Source: Azolla caroliniana (lineage: Eukaryota; Polypodiophyta). Taken from it: a stretch of DNA of 64,000 bases. Positions 32,536 through 42,799 of this stretch are shown in pieces. The notes under the pieces are model-generated. The model saw nothing but the letters and a program-made list of their open reading frames with translations. It did not search any database and was not told where the DNA came from. Both the position numbers and the translations under genes were made by a program. The stretch spans positions 7,812,001 to 7,876,000 of the forward strand of contig JBHGNT010000012.1 of assembly GCA_043228905.1 (NCBI GenBank), given 5' to 3'. How positions within the stretch are numbered: the first letter of the stretch is position 1; each line of letters begins with the position of its first letter.

Positions 32536-34259
32536 GGCAACACGGGTTAGAGGGTTTCCTCACAATCATGGAGGCGCCACCGCACCGGGAGGCGGAAAAG
32601 ATAGTCAAAGAAATCGACACAGAGCTGATTACGGAGGAGGCCATCCATGCGTTGATTGGCCTTCCGGAGGGGGGCATTTTCACCATTGACAACCCTACCC
32701 CGGAGCAGCTCCAAAAATATTTTGGCGAATACTCTCTAGCAAGCAAGGCCTACCGGACACAAGGCGGCAAAGATCCACTCTTTTGAGATATTGCCTGTGT
32801 GCTCCATGAATTTGGACATGTATACCCTCGACCCCCGTGCATTCCTCAGAACCGAGCCGGCTTAATCATAGCCACATATGAAGGCATGAAGGTGGACTGG
32901 GCGGTACTAATTGCGGATGGCCTCTATGCGGCCATCGATTCTGTCAGAGGCAAGGAGGGTCGGAAGATATGGACGGTAGTGGCGCAATGGCTCACCCTAT
33001 TGGCACCACCTATCGAGCCCGTCAAGACAACGAAGCGGGGAAGAACAACCGAAGGCACCCCGAAAATGGCCTCGAAACGACAGCAGCTATTGGCGTCTAA
33101 GGCAACCAAAGGGAAGGCGGCCAACACGGACCAGGCGACAAAGGAGCGTGCCAATAGGAAGCGGCAGGCGGAAACGTAGGAGGAGCCACCAGTACGGCCA
33201 ATCAAAATCAAGCTTAGTCGACCGGTTCAACAAGCGTCGGACCCCTTGGCAACGAAAATCAACATCGGGACTCAGGAGGAGGAAGCGGAGGAGGAACCGT
33301 TAGAGCACCTCCAGCGACGCCAGAAGGCAAGCACCTCCGAACATGCCGGGGAGTGTTCGGACCCAAAGAGGGATGGAACACTTGTACCCCGCACTGAGCA
33401 GCCCGCACCAAGGATGGAACCAAAACCGGTTCAGACAGAACCGGTCACAGAGCTCCCTGCACAACAACCTCTACCGACGGGTCAGGATACGACAAGACCC
33501 AAAATGCAAGCGTCGGAAGTACAGTTTCCTATCCCACCGGTAGGCCAAGAGCATTCAGAGGTGGAGCGGCCAACGGAGCCGCAACCAGAACGATAAAGTG
33601 GTCACCAACAAGAGCCAGAGTTGCAGCTCGACACAACCGGACAAAACCAACCACTGGCCAGCGACACCAACAGCCAACCCTTCGGGCAGACGCAACAACA
33701 GGGCACCGACAACCAATGGCTCTAGTGGATTGGAGAACAAATTGCCGGAGTGGTACACTACATAGAGGCGGAAGAGAAAGCGCAGATGGACCGGTTGCTC
33801 GTCACAACCGGAGAACTAGAGATGGCCCAGTCAAGGATCCGGAGACTAGAACAATACTTGAACCTGGCCACAGAAGAATTGGCCAAAATGGCCTTAACTG
33901 GACCACAACTCCAAGCACCGGTGACACTTGTACATAGCAATAAGACCCCAGAGATGGACCCAGTCCCGGAGATAGTGGTGGCGCAAGCAAAAGAGCTTGC
34001 TGAATTAAGAGATGTACTGGCCGCACAAGAAGAATTACGCACCCGAGAGTGGGACTTGAAGAAAGCGGCAGAAGAGAGCAACGAAAGACTCCTGAGACCC
34101 TCCGCCGGGCAGAACAGAATCTGCGGAAAGGACATCAGGCCTATGACCGGCTGAAGGAGGAGAAAGAGAAGGCGCTGCAAGAAAAGGAGAAGCTGAGACG
34201 GATGGCGGAAACAGAGATCGAAAGACTGAAAGAAGAACTCTGTAAACAGAAGGATCGGG
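32466..34259 (+). pseudogene. A Gypsy extra 3' ORF (plant-transposon-like domain plus coiled coil)
   Basis: After integrase the same strand carries one further frame from the ATG at 32466. It is interrupted by stops at 32784, 33177, 33594 and 33723, and shifts frame once near 34085. The N-terminal part has 'EEAIHALIGLPEGG', 'LASKAYRTQGG' and 'GLIIATYEGMKVDWAVLIADGL', a pattern that resembles the domain databases' putative plant transposon protein domain (inference). A Gln/Pro/Glu-rich linker follows, then heptad-rich coiled coil ('EKEKLRRMAETEIERLKEEL'). It is homologous to the B ORFs at 45278 and 48728. Element C cuts it at 34260. Confidence 0.75.
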
Positions 34260-34679
34260 TGTCAGGAATAGTAATAAAGCAGAGATGGAATTAGTACTAA
34301 TAAGAGAAGTACTATTAGTACTAAGAAGACGGGACTACGTGAGATTCCCGAGAGAGGAAGTGAGAAGAGGAGAGAGAGAGAAATATGATGACAGCAGCTA
34401 ATATATTATGTGAAAAGATAAGTACAAAGCGGCTAAGAGGCTTAAGACTGGTGTTGAACCAATTTGGTTCAACATAATGTCTAGTGCCTTCTTTTATAGT
34501 GTTGTCAGGAGTAATCCTGAAACTTCTAGAATGTTCCAGAGAAATCTAGAATATATACTTTCTTATAATAAAACATAAATGAAAATAATATCTTATGAAT
34601 TACAATAGATGGTGTGATGGTTAAGAGCTTGACCCATATACCATAAGGTAATGGGTTCAAGTCTTGCCATATCATGACA
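34260..34679 (-). mobile_element. C Gypsy, 3' LTR (420 bp)
   Basis: On the minus strand it starts TGTCATGATATGG at 34679 and ends ATTCCTGACA at 34260. The purine tract AAGGGGGAGATAG (34680-34692) precedes it. The first 70 bp contains a tRNA-like stretch in the plus sense. The 5' partner is missing. Confidence 0.85.
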
Positions 34680-34690
34680 CTATCTCCCCC

Positions 34691-37600
34691 TTAAAGACGA
34701 CAAGTGAAACGAGTCGGTGCTGATTGCGGACCGGGTTTGTCCGGATACTTTTGGTGGAAATCAGCAAGTAGATCCTGAGCATTAACAACATGCTCGACGG
34801 GTTCCCAAATGCATTCGCTCGGACTATAACCCAGCCAATCGACCAAATAATAAAATTTTTTGTGAATAGGTTTGGAATCGAGCATGGCAGCAACTTCATA
34901 CTCCGGGCCGGCGTCCAACTCGAGCGGGGGCGGCGGCGGTGTAACACGATCGGGAATGGTGTTGGCTTTATAAGGTTCAAGAAGAGAACAATGGAAAACT
35001 GGATGTATCTGAAGCTGCGGAGGGAGATCAAGGCGGAATGTGACATCATTAACCTTACCCGTAATACAGAAAGGACCGAGTCGTCGATAATCCAACTTGT
35101 CACACGGTCGAGTAGTCTTGATGTGACGACGTAAGAGCCATACTCGATCTCCGATGGCAAAAGAGGAGGGAAGTCGATGACAATCCGCGTAAGTCTTCTG
35201 TGTCTGTTGAGCATGACGAAGATGAGTCGAGAGATCTGTCTGGATCTTGCGTAGTCTCTCCAAATGATCGCCGACACGAGGATTGGTAGGTAGTTCCGGG
35301 GTGTCGATCACCGACCAACGAGGATGAGAACCGGTATAAGCGTAGAATGGGGAGACTCGAGTCGAGGAGTGAACATCATTATTATACGCAAACTCCGCAA
35401 AGTGGAGAATCTCGGCCCAATCATCCTGCTGATAACTCAGGAAACACCGGAGATATTGCTCCAGCGTTTGGTTTGTTCGTTCCGCCTGCCCATCGACCTG
35501 AGGATGGTAGCCGGAGGAGAGGTTGCAAGAGACCTTGAGCATCTTGAAGAGATGCTGCCAAAATTTGGAGACAAATTGCGGTCCTCGGTCACTGATGATA
35601 TTGTCTGGGAGGCCATGATGCCGAAATACCTCACGCATGACTAGGGCGACGGTTTCCTCGCTAGTGATGGCCTTAGTACACCGAACGAAATGTGCCATCT
35701 TCGTATATCGATCGACAACGGTTAAGATAGCATCGAACCCTTGCAAGACCGGCAGATCTGTGATAAAATCAAGACAAATAGACTGCCACGGCTTACTTGG
35801 AATCGGTAAGGGTTCCAACAAGCCATATGGATGGTGTCGTGGCATCTTTGCTCGGCAGCAAGCATCACAGATCCGAACGTAGTCATCAACAAAACAGCGC
35901 ATGTGGGGCCACCAAAAAGATCGTTGCACTAGCTCCAACGTCTTAGTACTACCGAAATGTCCCGTTGTATGGGTGTCGTGATAATGATGGACGATTTCAA
36001 GGCGACAGGAGCAATCGGGGACATATATGCGCTTTTTAAAGAATAACAAACCATTATGATATTTGAATTGTCGGTAGTCAATACCTGGTTGTTGAGACTG
36101 AGAACAGGATGCCCGAGAAGTATCAATGTGCGCTAGGATGTCTTGACCAAAGCTATCTGTCTTCAAGTTTGCACGTATGTCATCGATAATCCGTGAATCC
36201 ATCGGGGTGTGAAAAATCCGTGTCGTGTGCAATCGTGTTGGTCCCAAGATTACTTGCTTTTGATTATCAAATGTTGGATCACCAGGACGAGGTGCAAGAT
36301 ACAAACGTCGTGATAGTGCATCTGCTTTTCCTTGCTGCTTCCCTTGTCGATATGTGATTTTGAAGTCGAAATGCGTGAGGAATTGCGCCCACCGAGCTTG
36401 TCGTCGAGTTAGTACGTAAGCGTTCTGGAAATAAGCAAGATTTTTATGATCACTAAGGACAATGACCTGATGTGGAGAGCCCTCTAAGAAATGCCGCCAT
36501 TGCACAAATGAATCCACGATGGCTAATAACTCCTTGTCATGTATTTCGTAGTTGATTTCCGCGACATCGAATTTGCGCGAATGGAAAGCCACCGGATGCA
36601 ACTCTTCTTTATCTCCTTGTTGAGAAAGGATGCTACCGAGAACGAAATCTGAAGCGTCGGCCTCCATGAGGAATAGTTTGCTGGTATCCACATGAGCTAG
36701 AATCGGTGCTGATGTAAAGGCTTTCTTAAGATGCCGAAAAGCCATATCTGCTTCAATGGACCAAAGAAATGCTTGGCCCTTCTTCGTAAGTTGTGTGAGG
36801 GGTAAAATAATCTTCGAGTAATCCTGTATAAACTTACGGTAGAAGTTAGCAAAACCTAGAAAACATTGTACATCTCGTACCGACCGTGGAATTTGCCACT
36901 CTAGTATAGTTTGGACTTTAGCTGGATCCATGGCGATGCCCTTTGAGGAGATGACGTAGCCTAGAAATTCCACTTCCTTGCAGTCAAAGCTACATTTTTC
37001 TAGCTTGGCATAAAGTCCATTCTCACGGAGTCATTTTAGTACTAATAGTACATGAGAATCGTGCTCTTGCTGGGTCTTCGAATAAATCAATAGATCATCC
37101 AGATAGATGATCAAACAAATATCCAAGAGGTCTCTGAATATATCATTTGCCATGTGTTGGAAGACTGCAGGTGCATTGGTTAAGCCGAACGGCATAACGG
37201 TATACTCGAAATGCCCATATCGCGTGCAAAAGGCGGTCTTCCATTCATCTCCCGGTCGGATCCGCACGAGGTTATACGCTCCTCGTAGATCGATTTTGGT
37301 AAAAAACTTGGCACCATTAACTCGCTCCAAAAGACTTGATATAAGAGGAAGTGCATACCTATTCCGGATGGTGACCTTATTCAATCCGCGGTAATCAATG
37401 ACGAGACGAAGTGAGCCATCTTTCTTCTTGACAAAGAAGATGGGTGCACCGGCCGGAGATTTCGAATGACGGATGAACCCGCTTGCCAAGTTCTCCTCTA
37501 TGTAGGCTTGAAGGACTTCTAACTCGGTGGGTGACAAGTTGTAAATTGGTCCCCATGGTGGCTCGGTTCCTGGTTGTAAATCGATGGGACAGTCATAGGG

Positions 37601-37707
37601 ACGGTGATGAGGAAGGGTACCGGCTTTTACCTTGTCAAATACATCGGCATAAGGATGATATTTTGCAGGAAGTTGTACTGAGGAGTCCTTCTTAATAGTA
37701 CTAATAG
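34691..37707 (-). pseudogene. C Gypsy chromovirus pol with C-terminal chromodomain
   Basis: One minus-strand frame is open from 37707 to 34691 apart from a TGA at 37033-37031 (fits CGA to TGA). RT: '[16 protein letters not shown]', '[18 protein letters not shown]', '[10 protein letters not shown]' and catalytic YLDDL (about 37100). RNase H: 'FLMEADASDFVLGSIL'. Integrase: H-H-C-C finger ('HYHDTHTTGHFG' and 'CDACCRAKMPRH'), then D ('CLDFITDLP'), D ('IISDRGPQF') and E ('VDGQAERTNQ'). A chromodomain closes it ('YYLVDWLGYSPSECIWEP' and 'NAQDLLADFHQKYPDKP', about 34870-34750). These signatures resemble fungal and animal chromoviruses (Tf2, Tcn1 and sushi groups) more than the usual plant clades. 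Protease and gag are deleted at 37707. Confidence 0.9.
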
Positions 37708-37740
37708 GGTTTCCGCCTCTGGCCGAAATTCTTCACAACA
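37708..37740 (-). mobile_element. D element, 3' LTR remnant (33 bp)
   Basis: GTTTCCGCCTCTGGCCGAAA and the bases after it match the right-hand LTR at 42767-42799 with one difference. On the minus strand it is the LTR start TGTTGTGAAG, preceded by the purine tract GGTGGGGGCGGA (37741-37752). The remaining ~790 bp are deleted at the junction with C. Confidence 0.85.
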
Positions 37741-37752
37741 TCCGCCCCCACC

Positions 37753-40700
37753 AAACCGCACGTCCACCGGTACATGCCAAATCCGGTGAAGGGTGAGAGA
37801 TTTCGGCCGGTGAGAAACCGGTCTTCCGTAGTCCACATCCCGACTCGCTGCCGGTTTGAACCGTCGGCTTCGGTTCTTCCTTCGCGCTTACCTCGCCGTA
37901 GGCTCGTTCGACCCGTCGATGGGTCCTTCGCTGCGATCTCCGTAGTACGCGTACTTTTGTTGGCCCTTGTTCGGTCGTATGCACGCCCCACTCTCCGCCG
38001 TATGCCCGATGTCCTCCACTTGAGGAATGCCCGTAGTGGCCCGCTTGGCCTCCTTCGACCATTCGTGTTGTCCTGATTGTCGTCCCATGTTGTTTCGCGT
38101 TGCCTTCGTCCTCTTGCCACCACCTTCCTCCTCCATGGTCTTACGTCGCCATGTCGGCTCGAATCGTCATGGTCTCCGGAACGGTGTGGAGGATCCTTCT
38201 CTGGCCTTCTACGTGCTACCTCCGAACCGCGCAACCCATCTTCGCGCTCGCCCTTTCCGCTCCGGCACCTCCGTGTGCCACATATCCTCGCCCATTGTTT
38301 GGCACTACCTGTGTCGCACTCCGGTTCTTTGCACGCCTTGTCGGCCCCTTTCCCGGCCAGATCGTGCATCGCCGCTCATCTGCATACTGGTGTCCTCCGC
38401 ATCCAAGGAACACCCCGTAGTAGCCCGCTTGGCCCTTCCCGTTTTGCGCTGCTGCAACAGGTCCTGAGTCTTCCGCTTGCCGTCGTCCCCTTGCCCCCAC
38501 CAGCTTGTCATCCCTGGCTTCTCGTGTCAGTCTTCGCAAATGTGACTGAGCTACCGAGACCTACGAAGCGAGTGTGGAGGATCCTCCTCCGGACTCCCTT
38601 GTCATCCCCTGACTCCGAACCTGTGCAGTCCACTATGCACTCGTCACCTCGTTCCCGGCACCTCCCTTGTGCCATCTTCTGCTTCCTTTGTTCAGCACCG
38701 CCCGTGCCGAACACTGTCCCGTAGTCACGCTTCGATCCGGCCCGCGATGGCCACTTGCGAGACTCGTGTTCCGCCCTAGGTTTGCCTTTCCAACGCGACA
38801 CACCTCCCCGTGTTTGCCCCTACCGGCTCCTTCCGAAACCGTAACCGGTCGGTAAGGGTTTCGCACTTCGTCCGCCCCCGTCTTACCGACTCCCAATCCG
38901 CTATCTCGTGTCGCTGGGTCCCGTTCCATGCCGCCACCGTCCTTCTCCCTAGGTCTCACGCCAACTCCCGTTAGCGGCTGCCGGAGTCTTTGGATCGGTG
39001 TGAGGGTCCCATAAGACCGGACTCCGTTTCTCTGCTTGCCGAAATTCGGGTGTCTTCTATCGGAGTCCTTCGCGACTCTCCTCGTGTCTTCCGCGTAGCC
39101 GGGTCCTGCCTTCGTGTTGCTGGATCCCGTTTCCCGCCGCCACCAACCTTCTCTCTCGGTCTCATGTTGCCATGTTGGCCGAACTGCCGGAGTCTCCGGT
39201 TCGGTGTGGGGATCCCGTAGGACCGGACTTCCTTATGCTCGTGACCTTGCCGGTCTGTCCGATTCGGTTCCTAGCCGCTTTGTCGGCCTGATACCTTCCT
39301 TCTCTGCTTTCCGTCATCCAAACACGTTCACCTGCTGCCACCGTCCTTTCCTATAGGACTCACGCCAGCTCTTGGGCCGACCGCCGAATCGGTGTGAGGA
39401 TCTTCGTGGGACCTCCCCTTCTAGCTTCGGTTGCCCGCCTTGCCGTCGTCGTTCGTCACTCTAGGTCTCATGCCTTCTCTTGTCCTTGGTTGTCGGAGTC
39501 TCTAGAACCGGTGTGTGTAAGGTCGCAGCTACACCACTCTGCCTTCGCCATCCTCTTTTGTTGGTCACGTTCACCTGCCGCCACCGATCTCTCCTATAGG
39601 ACTCACGCCGGCATTCGGGCCGACAGCCGGATCGGTGCGAGGATCTCCGTAGACCGCCCATCCGTAGCCCTTTGCCTTCGTCCCCTCGCCGCCACCGTTC
39701 GTCACTCTAGGCCTCACACCGGCTCTCGGGCCGACCACCGGTGTCTGTCGAACCAATGTGAAGGATCCTCCTTGGGTTTGCCGTATCTCTGACCCTTATC
39801 CTGGGTCTTCCTTCTTTCGCAAGTCGAGAGGGTGGCTCGCTCCACACCCTCTCCTCCGATACCAATGTACCGCGTTCCCGGCCTCTTCTTAGGCCTGCTC
39901 TCTTCCTCCCTCCCGGAATGGTTTTCCGAAAGTCCGCTCCACCCGGTTCTCGTCCGGGTCTGTCCGTCATTCTCCGGATTGCCAGATCCCGTTCTCCTGT
40001 CGCCACCGATCTCTCTTATAGGACTCACATTAGCACTCGGGCCGACAGCCGGATCGGTGTAAGGAACTCCATAGGACCGGCCTTCATTCTCCTCTTCATC
40101 CTCTGTACTTCTCCCGAACTCATCGTCACTCTCCTTGTTGTGTTCCCACCTCCATCTTCCATCTCTTTCGGTCTCATGTTGCCACGTCGGCCGAACTGCC
40201 GAAGTCCCCGGATAAGACGTGGGGTAACCGATTTTGCAACGTCTTTCAGCGACTCGTCCGGGCCACCGCCCCTTTTAGTGGTGTTGGTGGATAGCATCCG
40301 CGCTGTGATCAATCAAGCCCCGTCTGGGCTTGATTCTCCAATGTCCGGAGTTTCGGCTCCGATGCCGACCTTGCCAGACTCGTTCCGAACCTTTGATCAC
40401 CTTCCTTCCATTCCCGACCTTCACCCGATCGGTCTTTCTCCCCATGTAAAAGAGGGCGGCTCGTCCCGCACCCTCTCCCGTATCGGCACCTTCATCCCGA
40501 ATCCGGCCCTGATCGAACAATCCACGACCGGATTACGCTCCACCCATATCGAAGCGTCGCGTGGTTCGGTCCCCAGTCGGGCCGTTTCTTGGTCTCTTCT
40601 TCGACCTTTTCGCGGGTCATCTCCCATCCATCTTCGTTGGCATCGTGCCAGGACTCCCCGATACCGTCATCCATCTCCTCGGTCTCATATGGGCATAAGG

Positions 40701-41140
40701 GCCCGAACGCCGAGTTCTCCGGAATCGGGTCTGAGGGCTTTCGTCCGCTCCTTCCCCGTATCGTCTCGTCGGTGATTCTCGGTCTCTCACTGCCGCCTTC
40801 CTCCTCTTGGGACTCACGTGCGCACTCGGGCCCGACTGCCATCGTCTCGGGAGCAAGTGTGGGAAGACACGAGGAATCGCCCGTCCATTTTACGCGCTTC
40901 TCCGTAGCCACCAGCCCTTCGTGGTCAGCGGTCGTCTCCTTACCGATTGCGCAAGCCCCGCCTGGGCTTGCTTCTCCCCTGACCGGAGTTTCGGGCTGAC
41001 ACGCCCGAAACCGTTGGTCCTTTCGTTTCGATTCCGCAATCGGTATCTCGGCCTCATCCTCGGTCGTTCTATCTCCGCAAGTCGAGAGGGCGTTTTGTTC
41101 CGCACCCTCTCCCGTCGTACCGTCGTACCGATCTTCCGTC
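37753..41140 (-). repeat. D element interior: degenerate repeat array with about 630-640 bp higher-order period
   Basis: At least eleven copies of an 80-90 bp core occur. In plus sense the core runs from GCCGCCACCG through GGTCTCACG and CCGGATCGGTG to GGATCC. Copies lie near 38116, 38490, 38935, 39137, 39337, 39440, 39577, 39690, 39998, 40145, 40660 and 40793. A second motif (GAGAGGG...CCGCACCCTCTCC) recurs at about 39822, 40448 and 41083, and a third (CAAGCCCCG.CTGGGCTTG) at 40313 and 40953, giving a spacing of about 630-640 bp. Minus-strand translations of the core keep a pattern like GPxAxVxPxExxGGG, so the repeat may once have been coding. No pol is present. Confidence 0.7.
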
Positions 41141-41935
41141 ATCACGTGGGGCAGGTCCATTCCTCAGTCTCGGCTTGCGGCCTCGATCTTTCCTCTTCCT
41201 CGAGCATCGCCTCGAGAGCTGCGTACGCCTCCGCAATCCTGGCCCCAACGCCGACCCTTCCCGACTCTCTTTGTCGTTCGGCCTCTTCCCGTTGTGATGG
41301 CATGTCGTCGCACGCCTTCCTCTTGGCCTTGTCGGCCCACTCATTGTCCAGCCATTGGCACACCTTTCCGACCTTCGACCAGTCCTCCATAAGCCCATTC
41401 GCTCTGTCATCCTCTTCGTGCTCAATCCCGATGGCCTCCCGTTCCGCTCGGTCGATCGACCTGACGAACAATAGGACTTTGTCCGCCCCTACCAAACCTT
41501 GTTCCCGCTCCGGGAGCTGAGCAAGTCGTCGCTCGAACTCTCGGAACGCCTTCGTTGCGCCCCGGTGGGTCTTTGCCGACGCTACCCACTGGTCGAAGTC
41601 GTGCCGTCCCCGGCTCTTCCGTCGTCCTCCATATGCCTGCCGGAGTGCCTCTTCAAAGGCCTCCCACGAACTATGAGCTTCTCGGAGCTCCTTCACTTCC
41701 GCGTGCATACGGACGGCGACAACCCGATAGAAGAACTCCGCTTCACGTCTCGCTCCTCGATTTCTGCGTTGTAGGCTTCCAAGTAAGCTAGGACTTTGTC
41801 CCCGTTGAAATGGCCGACTCTTTCGACCACTCGCTCAACCGCTTGTTACGCTTCTTCTCGCCTCATCACCACTCGTGCAAACTCCAACACCACTTCGGCC
41901 ACCATCTCCGCGAGGTCGTCGTCTTTCGACTCCAT
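41141..41935 (-). pseudogene. D element gag-like protein
   Basis: The ATG at 41935 opens 'MESKDDDLAEMVAEVVLEFA'. A TAA near 41848 (fits CAA) and one frameshift near 41735 separate it from the 41708-41142 frame. Visible are 'VGHFNGDKVLAYLEAYNAEI', 'SSWEAFEEALRQAYGG', 'AFREFERRLAQLPEREQ' and 'GADKVLLFVRSIDRAEREAI'. The length, the W-x-x-F...L...Y core and the position just after the 5' LTR and primer-binding site fit a retrotransposon gag domain. No zinc knuckle or polymerase follows, so D looks non-autonomous. Confidence 0.65.
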
Positions 41936-41972
41936 CCTCCCCTGCTGCCTTTCACGTCGGGTTCACCAAATA

Positions 41973-42102
41973 TGTCACGAAGTTTCGCGCGTGCGTGGAG
42001 AAAGGTGGGACCACGGGGGTCTTGGACTAGGGAGTGACGGAGCGTAGGAAGTCGTGCTTCACCGTCTCCGGGGCATCCCAGAAGCACACCGGAAGCAACC
42101 GA

Positions 42103-42146
<44 letters not shown>

Positions 42147-42511
42147 CACGCAACGTCGACTCTCGCACACACGCACACAACACCGACCCAACTCGCACCC
42201 TCATGTACATAAGCAAGAAAGAGACACTAAGACACACACACGCACACCAACAGAGACACGAATATGCACAACCAAATGTATATGTATTTACAAGACAACG
42301 AGATTCAACACCAACTTCGAGCCGGACCTAGGTCGCATAAGATACAACTGTTGTCTACTGCCAAGCCACCGGTCGGGGAGCTCTCGGGCTTGTCGCGCCA
42401 AGCGGGGTCTTGCACAGAATACAAGGTAGAAAACCGGAACGCTAGATGTCAAGGCTCGACGCACAGAAGGACGAAGAAGAAGCAGAGGAGAGCAAGAAGA
42501 AGAAACCCTAA

Positions 42512-42549
<38 letters not shown>

Positions 42550-42799
42550 TCTCCATCTAACGGTATACCCTACTAATACAAAATGGGCAACCCCTCTACA
42601 AGGGACCATCCCTTCCTTTTATAGAACAAGGAGAGGGATGCGTTACAATGTGGGATAAATCCCGATTTACATGGGATTCTTCGTCCCGACTTAACTCCTA
42701 TTATCCATATAATTATACGAGGGTGAGTGCACATGGTGCACCCCGCCGATGTAGCCAATATTTCCCGGTTTCCGCCTCTGGCCGAAATTCTTCACGACA
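41973..42799 (-). mobile_element. D element, 5' LTR (827 bp)
   Basis: On the minus strand it runs from TGTCGTGAAG (42799) to CGTGACA (41973), followed by TATTTGGTGAACCCGACG, a primer-binding-site candidate. A TATAAAAGG promoter lies at about 42616-42624 and a CA-rich region at 42170-42260. Two GA/CT runs are at 42104-42140 and 42521-42547. It is inserted in the B pol at 42800. Confidence 0.8.

Noticed and set aside
39918-40775. 285-codon plus-strand frame in D, and several similar ones (38077-38724, 40807-41520)
   Set aside because: They cross the degenerate repeat cores, lie in GC-rich DNA where long chance frames are expected, and are antisense to the D element. No domain was seen.
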